In this document: positions 9,132 through 17,637 of the stretch, piece after piece
How positions within the stretch are numbered: position 1 is the first letter of the stretch
How the letters are laid out: each line of letters starts with the position of its first letter
From: Hyphomicrobiales bacterium
GTDB lineage: Bacteria > Pseudomonadota > Alphaproteobacteria > Rhizobiales > Rhizobiaceae
DNA: 64,000 nt
Direction: 5' to 3'
Assembly (NCBI GenBank): GCA_900468535.1
Contig: UBTY01000029.1
Location: 37,231-101,230, forward strand
Notes under the pieces: model-generated
Databases searched by the model: none
What the model was told of the DNA's origin: nothing
What the model saw: only the letters and a program-made list of their open reading frames with translations
Made by a program: the position numbers and the translations under genes

Positions 9132-10400
9132 TCAGCGCCAGGCGCGCCCACTGACCACAGTTGGCAGCGCCAATTTCGCCCTTTGATTTTCGTTCGAAAG
9201 GGTCTCGTCATACAGCTGCGATCCATCACCGAAGCCACCCGCCAGCCAGACGTTGTCGATAATAGGTCGTAGGCCACTGATCGTGATCGCTGAAATAGAA
9301 GGAAGGCTGATGGTGCCGAGATTGAGAAAGGGAACGCGTAGGGGTCTGCTCGCCTTATCGCGCCACATTAGCCGTACGTCATCCATTCCCTCCAATGAGG
9401 CATGAATCACAAGCTGGCTGTCGCCCCCGATAGAAAGGGCAATGGCGCCCATCCTCTCCGCCATCTCAATGATTCGCGCCTCAAGGGCGTCGAGCTCGAC
9501 AAGTATGTCCTTGTCATCGTCTATTCTGGCACCGATCATTGTGGCACCATCAATAGCGCCGTTCCGCAGAACCCGCATGTACCAACGCGATTCCGGATTA
9601 GGCCTATTCAACACGACCCGTGGCGGGTCATAGTTTGCCCACTCCCTTATATTCACATCTGAATCGCTGTCTCGATAGCCTGCCGGCAGAAACATTGTCC
9701 GTGCGGCATTGACCCTGGCAGGGACAACGGCGGTCTCATCTGCGGCCGAGGCAGTGACCAATTGCATGGTAACCTTGGGGCCGGGGACGACAGTCGGAAT
9801 CTCAGCCCGACCGTTCATGTGCATGACATCAGTCAGAAGATCACGCGCTGAGGCGACCAGATGCTCAGGAGGCTTCACGCCGGCGCGGCGCTGAAGGACA
9901 TGTTCTGCCATGACCTTTAGTCGGGGGACGAGCTTCTCAGCGAACGCTGTACGAGTTCGCCGACGCACATCGTCGCTCGCAGCATCATCCAGAGAATAGC
10001 CCGTCGGGTGCCGCAAATGGGCAAGATCGAATGGAAGGTCTTTTGGGGATCCAAACGCCGTGTTCATGACCGAGAGGATTTGATGGTCAGTGAGGACACC
10101 TCGCGCATATCCGAATTCGATCATCACATTTGGATTGGGAACCTGCTTGCCGTTCTGTGTTGTTGCTACGAAAGTGACATCTCCGACGAAGATCTCGCAA
10201 TCTCTTATCTTGCCAAGGATTGTTTCGCTTACCGGCGGTGTGCCGGGAACATCGGCGGTGTCGGAATCGAGGTGGACCTCGATCCCATGGTTTTCCGAAA
10301 GCATTTTGATCGCGGCTTCGAGTGCCAGCCGGATAAAAGTGCCACAGACCTTCCGCTCGCGGTCGCTTTGCCAAGAGTAAAAAAGATGGATAGGGCGCAT
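9132..10400 (-). CDS. TIR-like / nucleotide-binding domain protein
   Basis: The product has 422 residues. The N-terminal 190 residues fit a TIR-like fold: strand IHLFYSWQSDRERKVC, then a helix; CEIFVGDVTFVA as the third strand; and PNPNVMIEFGYARG, with the Glu in the position of the NADase or nucleoside-hydrolase Glu of TIR and deoxyribosyltransferase-like domains. The C-terminal half (about 200-422) is unrecognised and could be a sensing domain. TIR effectors in bacterial immunity typically cleave NAD+ or make a signal nucleotide, but I infer this from the fold only. It is first in a likely operon with the nuclease-like gene downstream. The ribosome-binding site is weak. Confidence 0.6.
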   Translation of the reverse strand: MRPIHLFYSWQSDRERKVCGTFIRLALEAAIKMLSENHGIEVHLDSDTADVPGTPPVSETILGKIRDCEIFVGDVTFVATTQNGKQVPNPNVMIEFGYARGVLTDHQILSVMNTAFGSPKDLPFDLAHLRHPTGYSLDDAASDDVRRRTRTAFAEKLVPRLKVMAEHVLQRRAGVKPPEHLVASARDLLTDVMHMNGRAEIPTVVPGPKVTMQLVTASAADETAVVPARVNAARTMFLPAGYRDSDSDVNIREWANYDPPRVVLNRPNPESRWYMRVLRNGAIDGATMIGARIDDDKDILVELDALEARIIEMAERMGAIALSIGGDSQLVIHASLEGMDDVRLMWRDKASRPLRVPFLNLGTISLPSISAITISGLRPIIDNVWLAGGFGDGSQLYDETLSNENQRAKLALPTVVSGRAWR

Positions 10401-10480
10401 AGATCAACTCTACCACTGGTTTTGCCGCACTTTGCGGAGCCAAAGTGTCGATCCCCAGAATTCATTTAGATCGTCGTTGG

Positions 10481-11074
10481 CTACTTCTCGATTTCACTAA
10501 CTGCCTTACGGATTGCATCAACGAAGTCAGAGAGCGTCGGACCGGTCTGTTCCCCGGGTGCGCTCGTCAGCCGATCACGAAGAGCCCGCGTGAGTTCGAA
10601 CTGTATCCCCATCTCAGACCTGCCGCGGTTGCAAAAATTGCGACGATCGGTTCCTTGGAGCATTGGATCCCGGTGAACGTCGATAGCGAAACCTCTACGT
10701 TTGAAAGTTTTCGCCAGTTTATCGGTGAGGACACGGTGTCTCCCGCCGAGATAGATAACCTCGTCACTCCCCTGACAGCCATGCATGGCGATCGCCACGT
10801 CGCTCCCGCCAACAAGCGAAAGCCCTGAAGGCTCGTCGAAGTTGGTAGAGGTAATGTGGAGGTCGCGGTTTCCAGCCGATTTTCTCCCTTCAAACAGATA
10901 GAGGCTAAAGAGCTCGCCGGCCACGGCTCTGGCGAGTTCGGATGTCCCAGGTTCGATTTTTCCGCCGTGTGGAGCGACAACGCATATAGACGAATGCCGG
11001 TCCACCGCGACGATGCTGAAAGCGTTCGGCTCCTCCGAAGTTGCTAATTCTTTGAAGCTCTTATAACGATCCAT
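10481..11074 (-). CDS. Poly-gamma-glutamate hydrolase-like zinc peptidase
   Basis: With the start at 11074 (MDRYKSFKEL, preceded by GGAGAAGGTT) the product has 197 residues, typical of the phage-derived poly-gamma-glutamate hydrolase family. Visible features are a VVAPHGGKIEPGTSELA segment (likely His and Glu zinc ligands), AMHGC with a second His, and RSEMGIQFELTRALRD near the C-terminus. Family members are metallopeptidases carried by phages and prophages, where they degrade capsule polymer. There is no signal peptide. It sits between the TIR-like gene and the reverse transcriptase, so it may be prophage cargo rather than defence. I am fairly sure of the family and unsure of the role. Confidence 0.7.
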   Translation of the reverse strand: MDRYKSFKELATSEEPNAFSIVAVDRHSSICVVAPHGGKIEPGTSELARAVAGELFSLYLFEGRKSAGNRDLHITSTNFDEPSGLSLVGGSDVAIAMHGCQGSDEVIYLGGRHRVLTDKLAKTFKRRGFAIDVHRDPMLQGTDRRNFCNRGRSEMGIQFELTRALRDRLTSAPGEQTGPTLSDFVDAIRKAVSEIEK

Positions 11075-11316
11075 AACCTTCTCCCATGGCGGCATTTCGC
11101 CCCCGCAGATGCTTTGTCTGCTTCGCTATCGCCGTATCAGTAAACCCGGCTCTCAATCAAAGCCCGAGGATACCGAGCCGAGGAAAGGCTTGGCTAAAGA
11201 GTTGCCCTAGCAGCACTCGCGTTTGGGTCAGGGCCTACGCGATAAGCGCCAGGCGATTACGTCGGAGGCATTTCGCATGGTCGGCTGCATCTCATATGTG
11301 ACGCAAGATTCAAACC

Positions 11317-12480
11317 CTACGACCATTCCACCAACCTGAACTGACGCCTGCATTCATTTGCGAAACTGCGATCAATCTGGGCTGCGAAGGAGATCAGACC
11401 TAGCAAGTGCTGGCGTAGACCTTCGGCAGACGAGAAACCCCGGTTGCTTGCGTGCGCTTTTGGACCAACGTTTTTGTGCAGGAGAAAATGAAGGTGCATT
11501 CGCATCTTAGCTCGAAAGTCGCGTGTCAACCGTGGTTTAGGTCCATCTACTAACAATCCTAAGACCACTTTGCGCGCTCCCGGTGGTACGATTAGTGTTT
11601 TGTTGGTGTTCGGCGCGAGGCCGTGCTCTCCTAAAGCAGAATACGCGTCCCCAATAAACTGGATTGATCGTTCGCGCCCAAATGACTTGTCGGCAGTCGA
11701 AAAGATCAGATCGTCCGCATAACGGGTATAGCGCAAGCCAACCTCATCCGCGATTGCCTGAAGCTTTTCATCAAGACCTTGGACCGCAAGATTCGCAAGC
11801 ATTGGGCTTGTTGGTGCGCCTTGGGGAAGCGTGCCCATTACCGCGCTGTAGTAAGCGGCTACACTTTCCGAGCCCCTCATTTTCGTTCGCCTGTTTCGAG
11901 GCATGGGTGCACTACTTTCGCGATGAACGTTACGTAAACGCGTACATATCCTGGCAAGTTCGAGCGCTGTAAGTGGCTGGTAACCTCGCTCAAGGAAGAC
12001 CCGATAGACGTCAATCTCCGTTATCGATTCGAAAAAATCGCGTACGTCAATCTTGATCAACCATTGTGCCCGCCGGTGCTGATTGGCTGCTTGGAACAGA
12101 CGGCTTCCTCGCACGTATGCAACGCTTGCCGGATGGCAAGGCGCTCGCTCGAGGATCTCTGATAGAATCCACCGCTGTAAGCCTATAAGCTGCGGTTCAG
12201 GCACCGCTATAAAACGAAGCCTCGGCGGTTGTCCGGGAACGGGTCGTTTTCGGATTGTAAACTGTCTGTAGGGGTCATCCCCGTCGCGAGCGACGAGGCT
12301 GCGGAGGTACTTCACACTAAGGCCAGTTAGATAACCTAAATGACCCAAGGTGAGAATTGGTGGGCCTGGTGAACGAACACCAAGTGTGTGTTCGGCGACC
12401 GCGACTGCATTTTCCAAAATCTCGGCTTCTATACCTGCTAACTCGCCGGCCCTTACAAAGCGTTGAGAGTTCCACGCCAT
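11317..12480 (-). CDS. Retron-type reverse transcriptase
   Basis: The product has 387 residues. RT blocks are visible: IKIDVRDFFESI (first catalytic Asp), MGTLPQGAPTSPMLANL, and the catalytic YTRYADDLIF. The C-terminus reads LAPNTNKTLIVPPGARKVVLGLLVDG, a variant of the retron thumb region that usually holds VTG. The N-terminal LTLGHLGYLTGLSVKYLRSLV matches the helical extension of retron RTs, and there is no group II intron maturase domain. The 181 bp between it and the upstream PRTase gene can fold into hairpins and is the likely msr-msd template. The enzyme would make msDNA that, with the effector, forms an anti-phage toxin-antitoxin unit. Confidence 0.85.
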   Translation of the reverse strand: MAWNSQRFVRAGELAGIEAEILENAVAVAEHTLGVRSPGPPILTLGHLGYLTGLSVKYLRSLVARDGDDPYRQFTIRKRPVPGQPPRLRFIAVPEPQLIGLQRWILSEILERAPCHPASVAYVRGSRLFQAANQHRRAQWLIKIDVRDFFESITEIDVYRVFLERGYQPLTALELARICTRLRNVHRESSAPMPRNRRTKMRGSESVAAYYSAVMGTLPQGAPTSPMLANLAVQGLDEKLQAIADEVGLRYTRYADDLIFSTADKSFGRERSIQFIGDAYSALGEHGLAPNTNKTLIVPPGARKVVLGLLVDGPKPRLTRDFRAKMRMHLHFLLHKNVGPKAHASNRGFSSAEGLRQHLLGLISFAAQIDRSFANECRRQFRLVEWS

Positions 12481-12661
12481 CTACTTTGACCCCTTTAGGG
12501 TGTCTTTGATCGAGACGTAAGCGAGACTTGCGCTGCGCCGGCCTTGGACGTACGTTTCGATCAAGGATATCATCAAGCGGAAGCTTGATCGCGAACACGT
12601 CGTAATCGACGGCCCAGGGCTGTAAGGCCCGTCGGTGCCGATCCTCACGAATCGACAGCCA
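12481..12661 (-). ncRNA. Candidate retron msr-msd RNA template
   Basis: This gap between the PRTase stop and the RT start is the usual site of a retron non-coding RNA. On the minus strand it can form a hairpin ATCAAGC-TTCC-GCTTGAT inside a longer arm pairing CGATCAAG with CTTGATCG, a GGGC-CTTACA-GCCC hairpin, and a GAC/GTC-closed hairpin just before the RT start. AAAGTAG at its 3' end can pair with CTACTTT in the last codons of the effector gene, which could be the a1/a2 stem. I cannot place the branching G. Two reading frames stay open through it, so short coding sequence is an alternative. Confidence 0.4.
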
Positions 12662-13936
12662 CTAGACATCGCGAGGAACCCTCAACGATTTCGGAAAGTA
12701 GTACTCATTTCTGGATTTTGGAAGAGGTTTCGAAGAGCTTGATTTTGCTAAGCGGTCCAATACCATGCGCCCTCGTTCCGTAAATTGATTGTTCTTGTCA
12801 ATCCACTTCAGCTCCTGCAGTTTGGAAAGCGCTCTCTCAACTTCAAATAGATCAAGACCAAGCCTTCCCGATACCGCCTCGGGAAGCTTCGAACCTCTGC
12901 GTAAGGCAGCGAGAACTATTGTTTCGATCGTGATCGGTTGAACCGGCCCGCTGGCTGGCGGAAGACCGATAGCGATTCCCAACCGGGCTCTCTCAGCTTC
13001 AGGCCCCGTAGCTGATGAAAATGGAGAGCCGACTCCAGTCGTTACCCTGGAGGGGAATAGCGGTTCTTTTCCGTTGAATTTCTTCCAAAGGATTGCAGGC
13101 GCATTGTTAGGCATTGAGTGTGCGAACCCGATAAGCGCTCCTATCTTGCCGTAACCAAGTGCTTCGCTCGCAAATCGCTTTGGCGTGTTTCTGATGCAGA
13201 ACGTTTCGATTTCATCGGCCTTCGCCGGCGGGAGAACTGAGCGGATAGTCGGGCAAACGAGGGAGACATGGACGTTCGGTTGACATGGATGGCTTCTCAC
13301 GCGTTCGATCCCCTTCTCAGTTCCCGAGTAGGCGACAACGTCGAAGGACAAGCCCGCGCGTGTTCGGCGCGACCACCAGCTTCGAATGGTTTTGACACGC
13401 CAAGCCGCATTTAGAAAGGTAATTATCCTGTCACCTGATCCTATGAAGTCTGTAACAAGGACGAAACGTCTAACTTTCCGTTCCCGCATAATCTGTGCCC
13501 CTGGGCTTAAGACCACGTCACGACTATGCAGCTTTTGGAACTGGGTAAGGATATTGGCGAGGATGCCTTCACTCCCGACTTGCTCTCCCACATGACGTTG
13601 GCGCGGTACCAGCGGTGGGCCAACATTGTCCTCGGCGCGCAGGGTCTTGCCGATCTTTGTTTCCTTGAAAAGCCGGTGCGGTTTTCCCTTCCGTTTGGCA
13701 CGCTCAGTTTCGTTGAACAGCGCGAGCGGTACGCCCCCCTCACCAATTTGCTTTTCCAGGAGGCCCATCACTACGTCCCTAAACTCGTCAGCGGAAACGA
13801 GCTTCAGAAGGGAAAGCAGCAATCTAGCATTTGCTCGATCTCGATCGTCAAACCGTCCGAGCCAACCAGCAACGCGATCGTTGTCCAAGAAGTTTTGTGA
13901 CACTGCGTCTCCGTTAAGTAGTCGTTTGGTCGTCAA
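12662..13936 (-). CDS. Phosphoribosyltransferase-like/winged-helix retron effector
   Basis: The product has 424 residues. In the middle, VLVTDFIGSGDRI near residue 165 resembles the PRPP-binding loop of phosphoribosyltransferases, as in the PRTase-like domain of type III retron effectors. Residues about 325-395 (ITIETIVLAALRRGSKLPEAV ... ALSKLQELKWIDKNN) form a winged-helix DNA-binding region. Type III retrons are described as an RT plus PRTase-like and wHTH proteins; here both parts are fused. The RT gene lies 181 bp downstream on the same strand. The in-frame stop is TAG at 12662-12664, and the same frame stays open for about 60 codons beyond it, which is odd. Confidence 0.75.
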   Translation of the reverse strand: MTTKRLLNGDAVSQNFLDNDRVAGWLGRFDDRDRANARLLLSLLKLVSADEFRDVVMGLLEKQIGEGGVPLALFNETERAKRKGKPHRLFKETKIGKTLRAEDNVGPPLVPRQRHVGEQVGSEGILANILTQFQKLHSRDVVLSPGAQIMRERKVRRFVLVTDFIGSGDRIITFLNAAWRVKTIRSWWSRRTRAGLSFDVVAYSGTEKGIERVRSHPCQPNVHVSLVCPTIRSVLPPAKADEIETFCIRNTPKRFASEALGYGKIGALIGFAHSMPNNAPAILWKKFNGKEPLFPSRVTTGVGSPFSSATGPEAERARLGIAIGLPPASGPVQPITIETIVLAALRRGSKLPEAVSGRLGLDLFEVERALSKLQELKWIDKNNQFTERGRMVLDRLAKSSSSKPLPKSRNEYYFPKSLRVPRDV

Positions 13937-14397
13937 AACCGTAGCGGAGCTTCACGACTAACCGCAAGGGATGCGTCATCAAGGTGTGGGTGATCGAGCG
14001 ATCGAAATAAAGAGCCGCCGCACTTCCCAAAGAATCAATTGCAATTATATTGCGAACCAAACTGCCGCGCTGCAAGTCTAAGGAGCTGAAAGAGCACGGC
14101 TATCCTTGTGAATTGTATTGGATGGCATAGCAAAAGTGCTTCCTGCTTCAAAATAGTGATCTACGTTAGGCTCTGAAGCCGATCGACGCGGCTGCGCTGA
14201 AGCGCAAACGAAGTTAGGGCGCGCCGCCGACCGACAATCTAACCTTGAAAAACTCTGTTTGATGTCGTTGAGATGCGAATCTGGACGACGTTCGAGCCAT
14301 TTTCCAGAAATACAAAACAAACGAGTGGGTTAGTCGAACTTCGGGGGTGGTTTTAGGTTCGATTCCCATCAAGAGCGGTGCTACCTTATGATGCCCT
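13937..14397 (+). other. Intergenic stretch, no supported gene
   Basis: No reading frame here has a convincing start or family resemblance. Around 14350-14360 GGTTCGATTCCC looks like the T-arm of a tRNA, but the flanking bases do not form a T-stem or acceptor stem, so at best it is a fragment left by an integration event. The stretch separates the retron from IS debris. Confidence 0.4.
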
Positions 14398-15129
14398 TCA
14401 AGCCGCTGGTTTTTCCCGCTGTCTTCGGCCGATGATATCGATCTCGGCATCGATCAGCCGGGCGAGGAACTCCCCGATGCCGGGGATGGTCTTCAACAGC
14501 TTCACATTGCCGTTGGTCTTCGTCATTGCCTTAATCGTCATCTCCGACTGCTTGATCCGCCCGTCGCTGTCTCCGATGAGGTCGAGCCCGCGGTCGATCT
14601 GGATACGATCGATATCTGACACCTTGACCGTAGCGAGCTGATGCCGGCCGGCCTTGCCGAACAGGTCGCCCAGCTTCTTCAACTGCGTCGTCTGCTCCGG
14701 GTAACGATCGAACACCGTCACGATCCGGTTCTTTGTCATCGTGCGCCGCCGCACGTAGAACATCCGCTCCCGCAGCGCGATGCGCAACTCCCGCGCCTTC
14801 TCTCCGGGAGCCCAAGCTTCCGGCACAAGATCGGCGCGCAACAAGTGAGCAAGCACCGTCGCATCGATCTTGTCCGTCTTGATCTTGGCGTCGGCAATCG
14901 CCTTCACCTTCAGTGGATGCGCCAGAACGACATCGTCGCAGATGTCCTCCAGCCAGTCATACATTACCATCCAGTTGCGGGTGGCTTCCACCACCGCGTG
15001 GCTGTTCTCCCGATACCGTTCCAGGAACGAACCGAGAGACTGGTGGTCATTCTTCACGCGACCGGATCGTAGCGTCTTTCCGGCAGAGTCCTGCACGACA
15101 AGGTGGCTGTAGCTTTTGTGGTAATCCAC
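14398..15129 (-). pseudogene. IS110-family transposase, 3'-truncated
   Basis: The product has 243 residues against about 340 for intact family members. The N-terminal DEDD RuvC-like domain is present: VDYHKSYSHL at the very start (first Asp), AVVEATRNWMVMYDWLE (Glu), and KTDKIDATVLAHLLRADLVP (Asp-x-x-Asp). The C-terminal Transposase_20 domain begins with LLKTIPGIGEFLARLIDAEI and is then cut, with a stop after about 12 unrelated residues. The Ser-containing catalytic part is missing, so the enzyme is not active. It starts with GTG, and upstream in-frame codons (GPYDYHIG) suggest the original start was slightly earlier. Confidence 0.75.
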
Positions 15130-15287
15130 GCCAATGTGATAATCATAAGGGCCAGTCGCGCTTTGCTCTCCTTCACTGAGTTCGTCAAAACCCAGGTAAG
15201 GTAAGGCAAACGGCGCAAGGCGTCACTGTCCCAAGATCATATCCATCTCACATGTCTGTTCATTCGTTGCTGGGTGCGGCCTTTTTC

Positions 15288-15610
15288 ATGCTACCTCCTG
15301 TGCCAGGACCTTGCCGACGGCATCATAGAAGGCAAACGATCGCTGCAGCACGGTGTCCCCGGCGGGTTTGACGACATGAGGTTCTTGCCGTCTCCCCGGC
15401 CAATGTTGCGGCTGAATGGGTCGCCGATGATCCGGATGAACCCGGCGCTGTTTACGGCCCTCCAGGACCGGCTATCAGCGTGCCGTTCTCGAAGATGCGG
15501 ACCTCGTCGACGAGGGAGTGGACCTCAACCATTCGGCTCCGTGTAGCATCCGGAACGCTGTAGGTGTTGCCATCGACGCTGACCATGCCCTCCCGCGACG
15601 CTGGAGCAGG
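15288..15610 (-). pseudogene. IstA (IS21-family transposase) C-terminal remnant
   Basis: On the minus strand the sequence reads GMVSVDGNTYSVPDATRSRM, then VHSLVDEVRIFENGTLIA, the C-terminal part of IS21 IstA. A small deletion near 15480 shifts the frame, after which PVLEGRKQRRVHPDHR continues and ends ...FAFYDAVGKVLAQEVA at a TGA (15288-15290). The integrase core and N-terminus are absent. It abuts an IstB fragment that runs the opposite way, so the two are not one intact element. Confidence 0.6.
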
Positions 15611-15955
15611 AAAAGACCAAGGGAAAGGCGGCCAAATCGCCCAGACCCTGGCTCGCCTCGATCTCTTGATCCTCGGCGAACTCGGCTACCTTCCATTCAG
15701 TGCTTCCGGCGGAGCGCTGCTATTCCCATCTACTCAGCAAACTCTGTGAGCGCACCAGCGTCATCATCACCACCAACCTGAGCTTCAGCGAATGGGGCAA
15801 CGGTCTTCGGCGACGCCAAGATGACGACAGCTCTGCTCGACCGCCTGACCCACGTTGCCATATCCTGGAGAAACGACAGCTTCCGCTTCAAGGCCAGCTC
15901 GGCCGCAGCAGCGCAGAAGAGAGGAGAAGAGGTCAATCCCTTGACCGAAGCCTGA
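15600..15955 (+). pseudogene. IstB (IS21-family helper ATPase) remnant, frameshifted
   Basis: Across at least two frames the plus strand gives GQIAQTLARLDLLILGELGY, FSASGGALLF, HLLSKLCERTSVIITTNLSF, SEWGNVFGDAKMTTALLDRL and THRCHILETGNDSFRFKASS. These are the Walker B to sensor region and C-terminus of IstB. The Walker A part is missing. It faces away from the IstA fragment beside it, whereas istA and istB are normally in tandem, so the locus has been rearranged. Confidence 0.6.
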
Positions 15956-16296
15956 TCAGGAGAGCATACCTAGATAGTGGCTCACTTATCGGTGGAAAAA
16001 CGGCTCAGTTCCGCATGGAAATCAACAGTTTAACCTCATCCCGCCAATGCCGCTGAACCTCACGTCCAGATTTCCTGGTCGTGAGAAACTCCAATATATC
16101 CTCCATGTAGAAACTCCCGTTGCTCGCCCATGGAAAGCGGATCACAGATCAGGGCGGCGAGGACGACGTGGGAGCGGAACACCGGTTGCGGATCATCCTC
16201 GTCGGTGGTTTAAGAATGGACGACGCAAGTACGATGGGCGCCGGCTATCTTGCCACATCTCTTTTTCTGGATGTGGAGTAAACATGACAGTGGAGA
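15956..16296 (+). other. Gap without a recognisable gene
   Basis: Short open frames exist on both strands but none has a start with a ribosome-binding site or a familiar motif. It is probably more degraded insertion-sequence DNA at the boundary between the defence and denitrification islands. Confidence 0.35.
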
Positions 16297-16629
16297 TCAT
16301 CTCTGAAAAGAGCCGCGTGTCGCCCCGTCAACAGCCAGCGGTCGGGTGGACCGCCATCCTCGCAGCCAATTCGTGACGTCGTTCGCCGTCACAAGAAAAG
16401 TCTCTGCGACTGGATTGCGGTCGAGCACTGTAGCCTGCGTCAGCGCGATATTGCAGAATGTCACAGCATATTCGAGGAGTCGCAGCTCATTAGCCAGCGG
16501 TGGCGACGCTACTGATAGCAGCGCGCGTCGCGATACGGCGACTTCGCCTGTCCGTCCAGATTGTATAAAAAGGATACGCCCAGATTGCCCACGTGGATCG
16601 AAACGTGCGCGGACGACAACTGGTGTCAT
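16297..16629 (-). CDS. Small DUF1488-like protein
   Basis: The product has 110 residues, starting at 16629 after GGGGGAGAAAATGAT, a good ribosome-binding site. The pattern is a short beta N-terminus (RARFDPRGQSGRILFIQSG), then VSRRALLSVASPP, a helix of about 25 residues, and FLVTANDVTNWL at the end. It resembles DUF1488-type small proteins, whose function is unknown. The protein at 26973 has the same order of elements, so the window holds two relatives. The family call is tentative. Confidence 0.5.
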   Translation of the reverse strand: MTPVVVRARFDPRGQSGRILFIQSGRTGEVAVSRRALLSVASPPLANELRLLEYAVTFCNIALTQATVLDRNPVAETFLVTANDVTNWLRGWRSTRPLAVDGATRGSFQR

Positions 16630-16714
16630 ATCATTTTCTCCCCCGCAAACTCATTTATACCTTGCTCCAGAATGCATACCCGCTCATCCACCTGAAGGTT
16701 CGCGCGGCGAGTTC

Positions 16715-16894
16715 TCAACGCCCCTCGACGCGTGGATCGTCCGTGTCGGTTGGGTCGTTGTCACGCAGGCCCTTTTTGAACGCGTTTATGCCTTGTGCGA
16801 GGTCGCCCATTAACTCAGGCAGCTTTCCTTTGCCGAAGAACATCAGTACGACGACAAGTACTATAACCCAATGCCATATGCTAAGGCTTCCCAT
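16715..16894 (-). CDS. tatA: Twin-arginine translocase subunit TatA
   Basis: Starting at 16894 ([20 protein letters not shown]) the product has 59 residues. It has the single N-terminal membrane helix, the [20 protein letters not shown] amphipathic helix and a short acidic tail, which is the whole TatA/TatE architecture. No tatB or tatC is adjacent, so this is an extra, stand-alone copy. NirK and NapA in this window carry twin-arginine signals, which makes extra Tat capacity under denitrifying conditions reasonable. A TTG-N8-CAA box lies 54 bp upstream of the start, in keeping with low-oxygen or NO control. Confidence 0.85.
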   Translation of the reverse strand: MGSLSIWHWVIVLVVVLMFFGKGKLPELMGDLAQGINAFKKGLRDNDPTDTDDPRVEGR

Positions 16895-16947
16895 ATTGAT
16901 CTCCTGTTGAACCAAGCCCACATTATAACGAGGACTCGCTGCCGCGT

Positions 16948-16961
16948 TTGTGACAGATCAA
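16948..16961. promoter_or_regulatory. FNR/NnrR-type box before tatA
   Basis: TTGTGACAGATCAA matches the 14-bp TTG-N8-CAA spacing of FNR/CRP-family operators, with one good half-site (ATCAA). It lies 54-67 bp upstream of tatA and after the end of the gene at 16985. Confidence 0.5.
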
Positions 16962-16984
16962 TTAAAACAGAAGGATGTCGACTT

Positions 16985-17224
16985 TCAGCGCTCCGCCCGA
17001 CCGTTCTGCCGTGCAAAATCGCCTTCTGGCCGTGGGTGCGGTTCGTGCACCTTCTTCTGCTGAGGTAGCTGGACGCTGGCCCCACGTGAGTGAAACTGGA
17101 AACTCGAGCGAGCTTCCATGAGATGGGCTTCTAATGTGGCCTGGATCTCGCCGCCCAAGGGAGCACCCGAGCTGATGAGTTCAAGGATGTCGATATGAAT
17201 ATCGACGGCGCTCGAGAGCCTCAT
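16985..17224 (-). CDS. Hypothetical protein at the end of the ubi operon
   Basis: The product has 79 residues and no recognised domain. The first 45 residues look like one or two helices (MRLSSAVDIHIDILELISSG), and the tail is polar and basic. Its ATG overlaps the stop of the preceding gene by 4 bases (ATGA), so it is translated as the fifth gene of ubiT-ubiU-ubiV-orf-orf. Its role is unknown. Confidence 0.5.
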   Translation of the reverse strand: MRLSSAVDIHIDILELISSGAPLGGEIQATLEAHLMEARSSFQFHSRGASVQLPQQKKVHEPHPRPEGDFARQNGRAER

Positions 17225-17637
17225 TTCCGTGCTCCTAGCGGTAAGATTGCAAGCCTTCCGTGAGCGCTGCGGAGGTCGCGTCTGTTGAAAGTGAACGCGC
17301 GAAGTAGCTGTGAGCCCAGTCTGGCCTGTTCGGCCAGATCTTCGAAAATCATCGCTGCTTCTTCAAGCTCGCCAATATCAGTGGCCGGACCGAGTTCGTC
17401 GAATTCACGGAGTAGTTCGAGAAGCGTCGCAACTTTCGTTCTTTGACGTATCGCCGAAGAGAATAGCTCGCCAACCACCGAAGCCCGTTCAGAAGGTTCC
17501 AAGCTTGCCAAAACTTCGCCGACCACCGTGGAGCAGCCACAATCCAGTTCCGGTTTTCTCGTAAATGCTTTGATTTGGCGGAGCGCAGAAAGGGCTCTCC
17601 CCCCATCGGATATTGCATGCTTTCGTTTGGTCATCAT
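17221..17637 (-). CDS. Hypothetical protein coupled to ubiV
   Basis: The start at 17637 overlaps the ubiV stop (TGATG), giving 138 residues. It is soluble and mostly helical, with CGCST near residue 32 and no motif I recognise. The tight coupling to ubiV and to the 79-residue gene after it suggests an accessory role in anaerobic quinone synthesis or simply co-regulation. An upstream in-frame extension to 17778 lies entirely inside ubiV and is rejected. Confidence 0.55.
   Translation of the reverse strand: MMTKRKHAISDGGRALSALRQIKAFTRKPELDCGCSTVVGEVLASLEPSERASVVGELFSSAIRQRTKVATLLELLREFDELGPATDIGELEEAAMIFEDLAEQARLGSQLLRAFTFNRRDLRSAHGRLAILPLGARK

Noticed and set aside
12317..12598. Open frame overlapping the retron RT start (about 93 codons)
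   Set aside because: It overlaps the 5' end of the RT in another frame, has no ribosome-binding site and no family resemblance; the hairpins suggest an RNA template.
14330..14370. tRNA-like T-arm GGTTCGATTCCC
   Set aside because: The flanking bases do not form the T-stem, anticodon arm or acceptor stem, and no CCA-adjacent structure fits. At most it is a fragment.
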